64,000 nucleotides of DNA. It comes from JABAAE01 sp036336715. Lineage in GTDB: Bacteria; Planctomycetota; Planctomycetia; Pirellulales; Pirellulaceae. Shown in pieces: positions 28,331 through 37,083 of this stretch. Location: NCBI GenBank assembly GCA_036336715.1, contig JAYZFP010000180.1, positions 1 to 64,000 on the forward strand, read 5' to 3'. A program made the position numbers and the translations under genes. The stretch's first letter is position 1. Each line of letters opens with the position of its first letter. Below the pieces are notes generated by a model that was given only the letters and a program-made list of their open reading frames with translations, searched no databases and was not told where the DNA came from.

Positions 28331-29968
28331 ATGCGCCGTATCCCGGAGGAAAAGACCTCGATTGAATTGAAACCGAAATCCTTCCACATTGACTCCGCTC
28401 TGGTACTGCTGTTTTTTTACACGGCACTGCTCCAGGATTTGGTGATTTCCAATGTCGCCGGCTCTTCAAATAGCCCAACCGGTTCGACGGTGCTGCCGCA
28501 AGATGGCACGCGGTCAAATCGCACTCTTTTAAAACGGCCCCCCCACCGGGCCCCCGGGGAATCTCCCGACTGGCTGTTCCGCGCAGACCAGGCCTGTCAG
28601 CTAATCAGGAATCCAGCCGCCCGGGAAAGCTCTTTTTTCCGTTTGCACCAGGCTTAGCTTCAGCAGGGCAGGGTGTCCGATGCGGAAAGAATCATGCCCC
28701 GGCTCAATCAGCCAGCAAACCTTTTTCGGTGCCACCTGGCGAACGCAAAGCACCATGCATCCGCCGGTGAAAAAGACCGGTGCCAACTGGAATTGACCAG
28801 GGCAAATTCACGTGCCGACAGTCCTAAGCTCCAGCAACAACTGGTCAACGCCTGCCTCGAACTGACCCAGTCACCGGCCTTGGCGATTTCCCTTACCAGG
28901 AAAAACCAGGACAGTTTCCAATGCCGCCAAAGTCTTTGCAAATCCCTGGCCTTTCATGGTTACCCCCGGGAGGCATTCAAGATCGCACAACAGGAAGGCG
29001 AACCCTCCAGAGCACTGCAACTGGAGACGGAAATGGGGTTGTCGGCGGCCCGGGCCGCCCGGATCGAATTAACCGAGCAGATTGTCGGGCACCTGCTAAA
29101 AAAGGGCCTTGATAAAAAAACATTGCAGAAAATCTGGCATCAGTTGGCCACCTCCCCCTACAAGGCCAATGATTTTTCTTCTGCCGGTCGGTACGCAAAA
29201 CGGGTCAGTGATACTGCCCTGCTGAAAAACCTGCAGCAGGCTGAAAATGGCCCGCAGGCTGAGCCCCCGGAGCCACTGGACCCGGATGCCATGATCAAGG
29301 AAATTGAAACCCGGGTTGCCTGGCGGAAAAAAAATCCGCTTGAGGCAGCGGAATACAACCTGGGGCGTTGGAACCAGAAGGCAGAACTGGGGCGTCTGCA
29401 TTTCGGATACGCTCGTGCAGCAGCGATTTACCAAAAACAGGAAAGGTCCGAACAGGCAAATGAATGTCGAAAAAAATACCAACAGGCGGTCGAGGATGTA
29501 ACGAAGGTCAATCCCTTTCCGGTTCTGTTTGAGATTCCTTCAATCATCGATTTTCAAATCGGACAAAAGGATGTCCGGGGACTCAAAATATCAACCCGAA
29601 TCCCCCCGGGCGCCTGGGCTTTGCAGGCAGGCCAGGTCGTTAAGGTATTCCTCGATTCTGGTGACCTGGATTCAGCCAGGGAAATTGCCTTGCGTCTTGT
29701 TTCCATGGAATCGTCCCACTTTGCGCGTGAACCGGCAATCAGTCACCTGCTGAATCCCCTGATTGAGATGGGCGACTGGCAGGCAACCTCCGAGTTGCTG
29801 CAGGCCAGCCGACCCCATGGTTATACGGCGATTTTCTGCGAAGAAATCGGCAGCTACCTGGCCAGGAACCAGGGTGCAAAAAGACTGGAACTGGTTTGGG
29901 GAAAGGAAATCGGGCCTTTCCAAAAAGCCCATATCATGATCGGTGCGGGCATCGCCAAGCCCCGTTAA
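28331..29968 (+). pseudogene. Helical-repeat membrane-anchored protein of unknown function, in-frame TAG
   Basis: One frame of 546 codons is interrupted only by TAG at 28655-28657 (codon 109). The upstream part starts with ATG and has a hydrophobic segment (SALVLLFFYTALLQDLVIS) and a Ser/Pro linker. The part around and after the stop (LFRADQACQLIRN, then after the TAG LQQGRVSDAERIMPRL and many similar Ala/Leu/Gln-rich helices such as LVNACLELTQSPALAISL) reads as continuous tetratricopeptide-like helical repeats. The text HQA-stop-LQQGR suggests CAG to TAG. If the stop is real, the product is a 108-residue fragment, possibly with reinitiation at GTG 28673 giving 431 residues. No specific family is recognised. 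Confidence 0.6.
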
Positions 29969-30276
29969 CCCGTTCCGGATGGGTGACCAACTGCCTGGCC
30001 CATTTTGGCCTGCAAAAAGACTGGTCCGGCAGGTGCCTGACGCGTCCGATTGGGGGCCTTGAACCCCTCCAACCCTCTACTGAAACTCTCCAAAACGCCA
30101 AACCCCGCTTGCTCTTCAAAGCGGAACCAGGCAGGCATTTCTGGAAAAACAACGATCTTTGCGGATAATGTGCCAAGATCAGAACCGTTTTCGCGAAACG
30201 TTTCCATTCCACCAACTGAACCATGAACTTCATCCGGAACCCATTCATGTATGGCCTTTAATTTCGCTCCCTCTTC

Positions 30277-31371
30277 TTGACTGCTGTCGCCATGGCGACT
30301 CTCCCTGCCTGTTTTTCGCTCACCTGCCCGACCGTTGTCGCTCAGGCAAAAGCGGCCGAAAAATCTACCATTTCCGACCAGGCTTGCTTCGTCCTGAAAA
30401 TCAATGTCCAGCGGTTGATCGGACTGCAGAAAATGGGATCCCAACAATTAAAACTGATTCAACAGTTTTTTGAGCAGAATGCCGGACTGGACATCATGCA
30501 GATGAAATCGATCACTTTCCAGAATTTCAATCTGCCGGAGGAAAACTCAGGGTTTCAACGGGTACCGTTCGCCATGACCATGGAATTCAGCAGGAAATTC
30601 GACCGGAACAAATTCATGAAAAAAGTCGCTCCCGGAACGGGGGTGGAGGCCCGGCACCTCGGCCAAACCTACCTCAAGCCAGCCGATTCCGAGCGTGACC
30701 CTCATTTCTTTTTTCCTGACGAAAAGACCATTGTGATGGCAACACCTTTCGCTATTGAGGCGGTCATAAAAGCCACCCTTCAGGAGGGAGGACGGATGGC
30801 CAAACGGATTGCAGCTGCCCCCGGTAACGCTGAATGTTCGATGGCCTTCCAATCCAGCCCGGCCCTGCATCTGCTTATCGACAATTTCGCAGACGAGGTC
30901 AGCCTGTCCCAATTGCCCGTCAACCCGATAAAATCATTCAAGACCATGCAATCCGGCGTGGGGCATATTGACCTCCGCTCGAGCACCCTTTTGTTTGTAA
31001 GAATCGAGTGCAAAAACCGGGCAGCTGCCAGACAGTTCCAGGGATTGACCGAGGTCCTGATTGAGACTGCCAGGCTCTCCATTGAACCGATGGAAAACGA
31101 AGGTAAAAAAATCGAAAACCAGGCCCCTGAAGCAGAAAGAACCAATCCTTCTCCCGCCGCATCCGCCCAACGAGCCGCGACCTTTCTGCAGAAAGGTCTC
31201 CGGGCGGGTGTAAAAGCGATCAACGGTGCCTCGGTCAGCTGCGACGAAGCTTCCATGACTCTGAGCGTTACGCGCAGGGGAGGATTGCCCGAGGTGGGTG
31301 AATGGGTGGCTGACTTATTCAATCTCTTCGGTGCACGCAACCGTGCATTTGAAGATCCGGATCACCGCTAG
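30277..31371 (+). CDS. Exported protein of unknown function with leader stop codon
   Basis: A 364-residue protein from TTG 30277 (or 359 from ATG 30292). The start region has Ala/Val-rich signal-peptide character (AVAMATLPACFSLT, ending near VVAQA). The mature part begins DQACFVLKINVQRLIGLQKMG and has mixed alpha/beta character with no motif I recognise; a Glu/Pro-rich linker (KIENQAPEAERTNPSPA) precedes the last domain. In the same frame, ATG 30223 opens MNFIRNPFMYGL, then TAA at 30259-30261, then FRSLFLTAVAMATL, which would make a fuller signal peptide. The original start was thus probably 30223, and the stop is a mutation or error. It follows another unknown gene by about 250 bp. Confidence 0.6.
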   Translation: MTAVAMATLPACFSLTCPTVVAQAKAAEKSTISDQACFVLKINVQRLIGLQKMGSQQLKLIQQFFEQNAGLDIMQMKSITFQNFNLPEENSGFQRVPFAMTMEFSRKFDRNKFMKKVAPGTGVEARHLGQTYLKPADSERDPHFFFPDEKTIVMATPFAIEAVIKATLQEGGRMAKRIAAAPGNAECSMAFQSSPALHLLIDNFADEVSLSQLPVNPIKSFKTMQSGVGHIDLRSSTLLFVRIECKNRAAARQFQGLTEVLIETARLSIEPMENEGKKIENQAPEAERTNPSPAASAQRAATFLQKGLRAGVKAINGASVSCDEASMTLSVTRRGGLPEVGEWVADLFNLFGARNRAFEDPDHR

Positions 31372-31380
31372 GATTGCCGG

Positions 31381-31560
31381 CTGCCAACTGGTTACCTACC
31401 GTGAATCCGCCCCGGTCTGTCTCCAGACTTTCTGCCAACTGATATGGTTGGCTGCTGCCAAGTGACTAAAATACCGATTAACATGAACATCGGTACTCTG
31501 GCTTCCACCAACATCCAGCCAGGTCCCTGCCAAACACATTGCCAACCGCATTGCCATCCA
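31381..31560 (+). promoter_or_regulatory. Repeated CTGCCAA-type motif upstream of DUF1552 gene
   Basis: Five YTGCCAA copies (31381, 31432, 31455, 31527, 31539) and one TTGCCAT (31551) occur within 180 bp directly before the DUF1552-DUF1592 pair. They could be binding sites for a regulator. Spacing is irregular, so chance or a low-complexity origin is possible. Confidence 0.3.
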
Positions 31561-31588
31561 ACATTCCATCCACTCGAGGTGAGAGCGA

Positions 31589-32851
31589 ATGAATCCCACC
31601 AACCGCCGAAACGTTCTCAAAAGCGCAGGGGTTGCCCTGGCTCTGCCACTTTTTGAATCCCTCCCCTCATCAGCTCAAACTTCCCGCAACAAGGAAAGGC
31701 CGGTCAAGCGGATGATCTGCCTCTCCAACAATTACGGTGTTTACCAAAAAGCGTTCTTTCCGCAGCAGGGTGGCACCGATTATGAACTTTCCCCCACGCT
31801 TCAGCCCCTCGCCAGGCATCGGCAGGATTTCACCGTGTTTTCAAATCTTGACCATGGTCTTTCTGGGGGACACGCCTGCGTACCCACGTTCCTCAACGGC
31901 ATTCGTCCTGACATGGCTTCCGGATTTCCGGAAGGCAACATCAGCGTTGACCAGAAAGCCGCTGAGTTTGTTGGGGCCGCAACCCGGTATTCCTCTTTGA
32001 CTCTCAAGGTCAAGGAAAACAATCAAACCAGTTTCACCCGCACCGGGGTCCAGGTCCCCTCGATCGACGTGACGCGGATGTACCGCAAGTTGTTCCTGGA
32101 GGATTCCCCCGAATCCAAAAAGCAGGAGCGACTCCGGCAAAATCGCCACAGCAGCATCCTCGATGCGGTCCGGGACAGGGCAGGGGAGGTCCATGGAAAA
32201 CTGAGCCGGCAGGACCAGCGAAAGTTTGCCGAATACCTCGATTCGGTCAGAAGCCTGGAAAAGAAAATCCGGCAACAGCGTCCCTGGCTCGACCAGCCAA
32301 AACCCAAAACCGAAATGAAAGAACCCCGCCCCGCCCGGCAGACAGCTGATGAAATGAAAATCATGATGGAGCTGATGGCCCTCGCGATCGAAACCGATTC
32401 GACACGGGTCATGACACTGGCAACCGGATTTGCCAACGGTGATTTTGGCCTCACGGGTGGATACCATGGCTTTTCCCATCATGGTGAATTGCCCGAAAAG
32501 ACCCGGGCCCTGCAACTGATCGAAGGGAACCAGATCGCCCAGATGGCCCACCTGATCGATCTGCTGAAAGCGAGGCAGGATACGCTTAACGGCGGCACGC
32601 TGTTTGATCACACGATGATCCTGTATGGCTGTGGGATGGCAACCGGAACCCATTCCTGCAGGAACATGCCCATGGTGCTCGCCGGAGGCGGATTCCAGCT
32701 CGGAGAACATCGAGTGATGCCGGCCGAGGAACCGCGACGCGTCAAGGCCTGCAACCTGCTCCTCTCGATGCTGCAGAATTTCGGCCTGGAAGTCGATCGT
32801 TTTGGCACAAGCACGGGAACTCTGACCGGGTTGAAATGGAGTCAGGGATGA
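31589..32851 (+). CDS. DUF1552 protein, copy 1
   Basis: A 420-residue DUF1552 protein, an exported family of unassigned activity found beside DUF1592-type cytochrome proteins. Tat-type leader NRRNVLKSAGVALALP. Conserved blocks: RMICLSNNYGVYQKAFFP, FTVFSNLDHGLSGGHACVP, YLDSVRSLEKKIR, GGYHGFSHHGELPEK and ILYGCGMATGTHSCRNMPMVLAGG. The layout resembles DUF1501 (Tat leader, His-rich motif, TLFDHTMILYG-type block), and both families may share the alkaline-phosphatase-like fold; that is inference. ATG 31589 has GAGG upstream. Its TGA overlaps the start of the next gene (ATGA), so the pair is translationally coupled. Confidence 0.9.
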   Translation: MNPTNRRNVLKSAGVALALPLFESLPSSAQTSRNKERPVKRMICLSNNYGVYQKAFFPQQGGTDYELSPTLQPLARHRQDFTVFSNLDHGLSGGHACVPTFLNGIRPDMASGFPEGNISVDQKAAEFVGAATRYSSLTLKVKENNQTSFTRTGVQVPSIDVTRMYRKLFLEDSPESKKQERLRQNRHSSILDAVRDRAGEVHGKLSRQDQRKFAEYLDSVRSLEKKIRQQRPWLDQPKPKTEMKEPRPARQTADEMKIMMELMALAIETDSTRVMTLATGFANGDFGLTGGYHGFSHHGELPEKTRALQLIEGNQIAQMAHLIDLLKARQDTLNGGTLFDHTMILYGCGMATGTHSCRNMPMVLAGGGFQLGEHRVMPAEEPRRVKACNLLLSMLQNFGLEVDRFGTSTGTLTGLKWSQG

Positions 32852-35412
32852 AAAAAACAATCGTTGCGGCAACGCTTCTCCTGCTATGGATTGCTTGTGA
32901 CCGCAATGCCAGTGACGCTTCGGAACTGGACAGCCTGCGCACTTTTCTCAGGCAACATTGCCATTCCTGCCACGGACCGAAAAAACAGGAGGGTGAACTC
33001 CGTTTCGATACCCTGGGAAGCGATCTTTCCGACCTTCGGACATTGGAAACCTGGCAGGGCATCCTGGACCAGCTGAACCTGGGAGAAATGCCACCGGATC
33101 CCGAATCCCGCCCCAGCTACAAGGAGACAGCTCCCGTCATCGCCTCGCTGACCAAAGAGTTGGCCAAAGCTTACGCGGCACGCAAAAGCACCGGTGGACG
33201 GGCGGTCATTCGGAGACTGAACAAATTCGAACTGCGAAACACGCTTCGCGACCTGTTTCACATCCAACATCCGGATTTTCAACCGGAAGTGGTCAGCGGG
33301 CTATACGACTTCAACGGCAACGGAATCACGGCCCAAAAAACCATCGAACCGACACGAAGTTTCCAGGATGATGAAGAAGTCGACGGGTTTGACAATATCG
33401 GTCAACAACTGGTGATGTCCGACTTCCTGCTCAAGATGCTGATCGGGGCAGCAGAAGAGACGATTGACCTCGCAACTTGCAACCAACCCCAAAAACCTTT
33501 TACCGCAGAAACGTTCACCGCCCCCATCTGCAGCCGAACACTGCATGGCGACAGCCTCGGAAAATACCAGCGGGAGCAGGGGGACAACTATGATGTCGTT
33601 TTCCAGCGGTGGGACCGCTACAACCGGATCGGACCCGACAAGTACCACCGGGGAATGCACCGGCCCGCGCGTTACCGAATCACGGTTGAACTTTCCGCCC
33701 ACAATCCGAACGGGAAAGACTGGGGGCAATGGACGGTCCGCGAGGGGCACCTGATCCACCAGGGTCGAAAAAAGCTGGAGGAGCCATTTGAGGTGGGGCT
33801 TTACCTCGAGCGATTTGAACACCAGCGAGGGCCACGCCACAAACGAATCCAGACCTGGAAACTTCCCCCTGACGGGCAGCGAAGGACCTTTTCGTATGAA
33901 ACCTGGATCGACGACCCCTGGGGCGCATGGATTGGTTGGGAGAACGGTCCCTGGTTTCGCCACAACGCGTGGCACATCCTCCTCGAACAATGGTACCCCG
34001 ACGAATATGCCAAAGTGGACCGCAAACAAAAAGGTTTCAAGAAACAGGTAGCCAAAATCCTTTTTGACAGGGGATACCTGGGTCCGACCCTGCGTGTCCA
34101 CAGTTACCGCATCGAGGCGGTCCCCGCGGCCTGGCCACCCAGGAGCCATACCGCGCTTTACGGTAACGAACCCATTGAAAATGCCGACCTGGCAAAGCTG
34201 TTTTCCGCTTTTGCCGAGCGGGCCTGGCGTCGGCCAACCCGCCGTGGCGAAATCGACCGGTACATTCAACTGGTGGAGAAGCTCCAGGCAACCGGGAGTT
34301 CCCGCCAAGCCGCCATGCAGGGCGCTTACACGGCCATCCTCTGTTCACCCGACTTCATCTACCTTCGGCCAGCGGAAGGGCCGGCGGACAACTTTGCACT
34401 GGCTTCACAACTCAGCTATTTTCTCTGGTCGTCGATGCCCGATGAGACACTGATGGACCTTGCCCGCAGGGGCAAACTGTCCCAACCCGGCGAACTTCGC
34501 CGACAGGTTGAGCGAATGCTGGAAGATTCCCGCTCGGTTGCCCTGACCAGGCATTTCCCCGAGAGATGGCTGAAACTGCACGAACTGGGGAGGATGGAAC
34601 CGGACCGGAAAGGCCCCTACGGTGAGTACTTTCGGGTCAAGGACGACCTGGTACCCCAGGTGGACGCCTTCTTTGCCAACCTGCTCAAACAGAATGGGCC
34701 CATCAGGGACCTGATTGATTCGGATTACACCTTCATGAATCAGAGGCTGGGTGAGATGATCTACCGCCAAAAAGTGGTGGGTGAACATTTCCGCAAGGTC
34801 ACTCTTGAGGATCCCCGGCGTGGAGGAATTCTCACCATGCCCGCGGTAATGACCGTGACCGCCAACGGCGTGGACACTTCTCCAATCGTTCGCGGTGTCT
34901 ATGTACTGGAGAACATTCTCGGTATGCCAACACCGCCTCCGCCCCCTGACATTGAACCGTTGTCGCCCGATTTGCGAGGACTGACCACCCTCAAACAGCA
35001 ATTGGCTGCTCACCGGGACCAGCCCGCCTGCAACAGCTGCCACCGAAGAATCGATCCTCTTGGATTCTCCCTGGAGAGTTTTGACCCCATTGGCCGCTGG
35101 CGGGAAAACTATCCCAAGACTGACAAAAAGGCGAGACAGGGTCCGGCCATTGATACCGCCACGGTGCTTTCCAACGGTCGTTCCTTGAAGGACTTCCAGG
35201 ACTTCAAGAACTTCCTGCTGGAGCGGGAAGACCAGGTCGTTCGTTGCCTGACCGAAAAAATGTTGACCTACGCCAGCGGTAGATTGCTCGAAGCGGCCGA
35301 CCGGGGGGAGGTCGACCGAATCGTGCGAGCATTGGCCAAGGGAAACAATCGCCTGAGAGATCTGGTCCACGAAGTGGTTCAGAGTCGGATTTTTTTCAGC
35401 CGGCAACCTTGA
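32848..35412 (+). CDS. DUF1592-family multidomain c-type cytochrome-like protein, copy 1
   Basis: An 854-residue exported protein. Order: signal peptide (MKKTIVAATLLLLWIAC, whose Cys could be lipidated but the lipobox is poor), PSCyt1-like haem motif CHSCH at residues 38-42, DUF1587 around 110-180 (RRLNKFELRNTLRDLF), DUF1595 near 450-510 (AERAWRRPTRRGEIDRY), DUF1592 (LASQLSYFLWSSMPDETL), DUF1588 (RRGGILTMPAVMTVTANG...SPIVRGVYVLENILG) with a second CxxCH in ACNSCHRRIDPLGF, and DUF1585 (ITEKMLTYASGR-like CLTEKMLTYASGR). Two potential haem c sites suggest electron transfer in the periplasm. ATG 32848 overlaps the DUF1552 stop. The substrate is unknown. Confidence 0.9.
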   Translation: MKKTIVAATLLLLWIACDRNASDASELDSLRTFLRQHCHSCHGPKKQEGELRFDTLGSDLSDLRTLETWQGILDQLNLGEMPPDPESRPSYKETAPVIASLTKELAKAYAARKSTGGRAVIRRLNKFELRNTLRDLFHIQHPDFQPEVVSGLYDFNGNGITAQKTIEPTRSFQDDEEVDGFDNIGQQLVMSDFLLKMLIGAAEETIDLATCNQPQKPFTAETFTAPICSRTLHGDSLGKYQREQGDNYDVVFQRWDRYNRIGPDKYHRGMHRPARYRITVELSAHNPNGKDWGQWTVREGHLIHQGRKKLEEPFEVGLYLERFEHQRGPRHKRIQTWKLPPDGQRRTFSYETWIDDPWGAWIGWENGPWFRHNAWHILLEQWYPDEYAKVDRKQKGFKKQVAKILFDRGYLGPTLRVHSYRIEAVPAAWPPRSHTALYGNEPIENADLAKLFSAFAERAWRRPTRRGEIDRYIQLVEKLQATGSSRQAAMQGAYTAILCSPDFIYLRPAEGPADNFALASQLSYFLWSSMPDETLMDLARRGKLSQPGELRRQVERMLEDSRSVALTRHFPERWLKLHELGRMEPDRKGPYGEYFRVKDDLVPQVDAFFANLLKQNGPIRDLIDSDYTFMNQRLGEMIYRQKVVGEHFRKVTLEDPRRGGILTMPAVMTVTANGVDTSPIVRGVYVLENILGMPTPPPPPDIEPLSPDLRGLTTLKQQLAAHRDQPACNSCHRRIDPLGFSLESFDPIGRWRENYPKTDKKARQGPAIDTATVLSNGRSLKDFQDFKNFLLEREDQVVRCLTEKMLTYASGRLLEAADRGEVDRIVRALAKGNNRLRDLVHEVVQSRIFFSRQP

Positions 35413-35541
35413 TTCTCTTTGGCATATTTTGGACCGATCAATGACTGGGGAAACGTGAAAAACTTCTCCCGGCCTCCCCTTCGGTGAAGACAAACCTGCT
35501 GACAGGGCACGATCGATCGGAACCTGCAACGGGCCCATTCT

Positions 35542-36840
35542 TTAACGGGCAAGGTCCACGAAAACCATGTGGGAAGGGTTTCCTACCGGGGTGTACTTGC
35601 CCGTAAAACGAAGCTTTCCATTTTTGCCGTTGACGTGAAACAGTGTCAGATGATCCGCCCGTTGATTCCCCACGTAGAAAAAACGGCCGCCGGGCGAAAA
35701 GCTGAAACTTCTGGGATAATTTCCGCGGGTCCATTCGTCATCCACGAAACTCAGCTTTCCGTTGCCAGCGATTGAGAAGATACCGATGCTGTCGTGCAGC
35801 CGGTTCCCGGCGTAAAGAAAACGACCATCAGCTGACACCTGGATCTCCGAGCAAAAATTGCTGCCCGCATAGCCCGGCGGCAGCGAGGAGACGGTCTCCG
35901 CGTGTTCCAGGCGTCCCCTCTCAGCGTTGTAGTCAAACCGAGCCAGCGTCGAGCCTTCCTCCTGGATCGAGTAAAACCATCGCCCATTGGGATGAAAGGC
36001 AAAATGCCGTGGACCGTCGCCCGGCGGCAAAGCCACAAACGCAGGATCGCCCGGTGTCAGCTTTCCCCGTTGGGCATCGAATTTCCAGACATAGATCCGG
36101 TCCAGCCCAAGGTCCACATGCATCACAAAACGTCCCGAGGGATCCGACTGAATCATGTGGGCGTGCGTCCGGTCATGACCGCTGAAAGCCTTACTCCCCG
36201 GGGGTGCATTGCGGGAAACCGTGGGACCGATTTTCCCCTGGGTGACTTGCACATCGGTTGCCAAGCCGAGTTCGCCATTGTCTGTAATCGGCACGACTGA
36301 AACCGAGCCACCAAAGTAATTGGCGACCAGCAAAAACCGGCGAGACGGATGAATCGAAACATAAGTCGGTCCGGCTCCGCCCGAAGGGACCGTACTCTGC
36401 AATTTGAGTTGGCCGGATTTCCGGTCGATGACAAAAGAGCTGACGGTTCCCTCTTTCGTGCCCTTGAAACGGTCCGTCTCATTAGCCGAATACATTCGGG
36501 TTCCGTCATGGTTGACCACCAGGCGACTGGGACTGGTTCCCGATTCGAAAACGCCCGCTTCGCTCAGGACGCCGGTTTCCCGATCGACGCGAAACAGGTG
36601 GATTCCCCGACCATTTCCGGGTGGCAGATCGACCTGCGTCGGCAGCGTATCCTTCAGGGGGGCACTGAAAGTACCTACATAGGCCATCAACGGGGCCTTC
36701 TCCGGTTCCTCTCCTGAAAGCTCCTGGCGATTTCCGACCGGGAACAAATGCCATCCTCCGAGAAGAAAGAAGAGAACCATGTGGCGGCCGGTTGCCAGCC
36801 GAAACGGTGAGAAAAAAAACATACAGAACCGGCAATTCAT
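35542..36840 (-). CDS. Lactonase-family beta-propeller (6-phosphogluconolactonase-like)
   Basis: A 432-residue seven-bladed propeller of the lactonase (YbhE/Pgl-type) family, which opens sugar lactones. Family marks: MAYVGTFSAP, GRGIHLFRVDRETG, SPSRLVVNHDGTRMYSANE, GGAGPTYVSIHPSRRFLLVANY, HAHMIQSDPSGRFV, GDGPRHFAFHPNGRWFYSIQEE and GNYPRSFSFSPGGRFFYVGNQ. An N-terminal hydrophobic stretch (MVLFFLLGGWHLFP) suggests export, so it may act on extracytoplasmic sugar lactones rather than in the pentose phosphate pathway. GAGG lies just before ATG 36840. It is downstream of, and in the same direction as, the pectate-lyase-like gene (243-bp gap), and convergent with the DUF1592 gene. Confidence 0.88.
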   Translation of the reverse strand: MNCRFCMFFFSPFRLATGRHMVLFFLLGGWHLFPVGNRQELSGEEPEKAPLMAYVGTFSAPLKDTLPTQVDLPPGNGRGIHLFRVDRETGVLSEAGVFESGTSPSRLVVNHDGTRMYSANETDRFKGTKEGTVSSFVIDRKSGQLKLQSTVPSGGAGPTYVSIHPSRRFLLVANYFGGSVSVVPITDNGELGLATDVQVTQGKIGPTVSRNAPPGSKAFSGHDRTHAHMIQSDPSGRFVMHVDLGLDRIYVWKFDAQRGKLTPGDPAFVALPPGDGPRHFAFHPNGRWFYSIQEEGSTLARFDYNAERGRLEHAETVSSLPPGYAGSNFCSEIQVSADGRFLYAGNRLHDSIGIFSIAGNGKLSFVDDEWTRGNYPRSFSFSPGGRFFYVGNQRADHLTLFHVNGKNGKLRFTGKYTPVGNPSHMVFVDLAR

Positions 36841-37083
36841 CGGTCGTCCTCGTTAAAACATCAAAGCAGCGGACAGTCCCGTTCCGCCCTGGGGATTCGC
36901 CCGGCAGGGAGCGTGATCAACCCGCTCCAGCCAGGAAGATTGCAGGATAAGCCAGACTTCGGTCAGGGACAACTTGCGTTACCCGCTTTTGGGCAGGGAA
37001 TGCGTTGCAAACGCCCCGGCAAATTTCTCTTCAGGATTGCCTGACCGCGTCGGCAAACCGGGGCACCCGTTTCTCATTTTCCG

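Noticed and set aside
29969..30222. Possible tRNA fragment near 30050-30075 (GGGGCC..AACCCCTC)
   Set aside because: No acceptor or anticodon arm can be built around it, and the T-loop consensus is absent.
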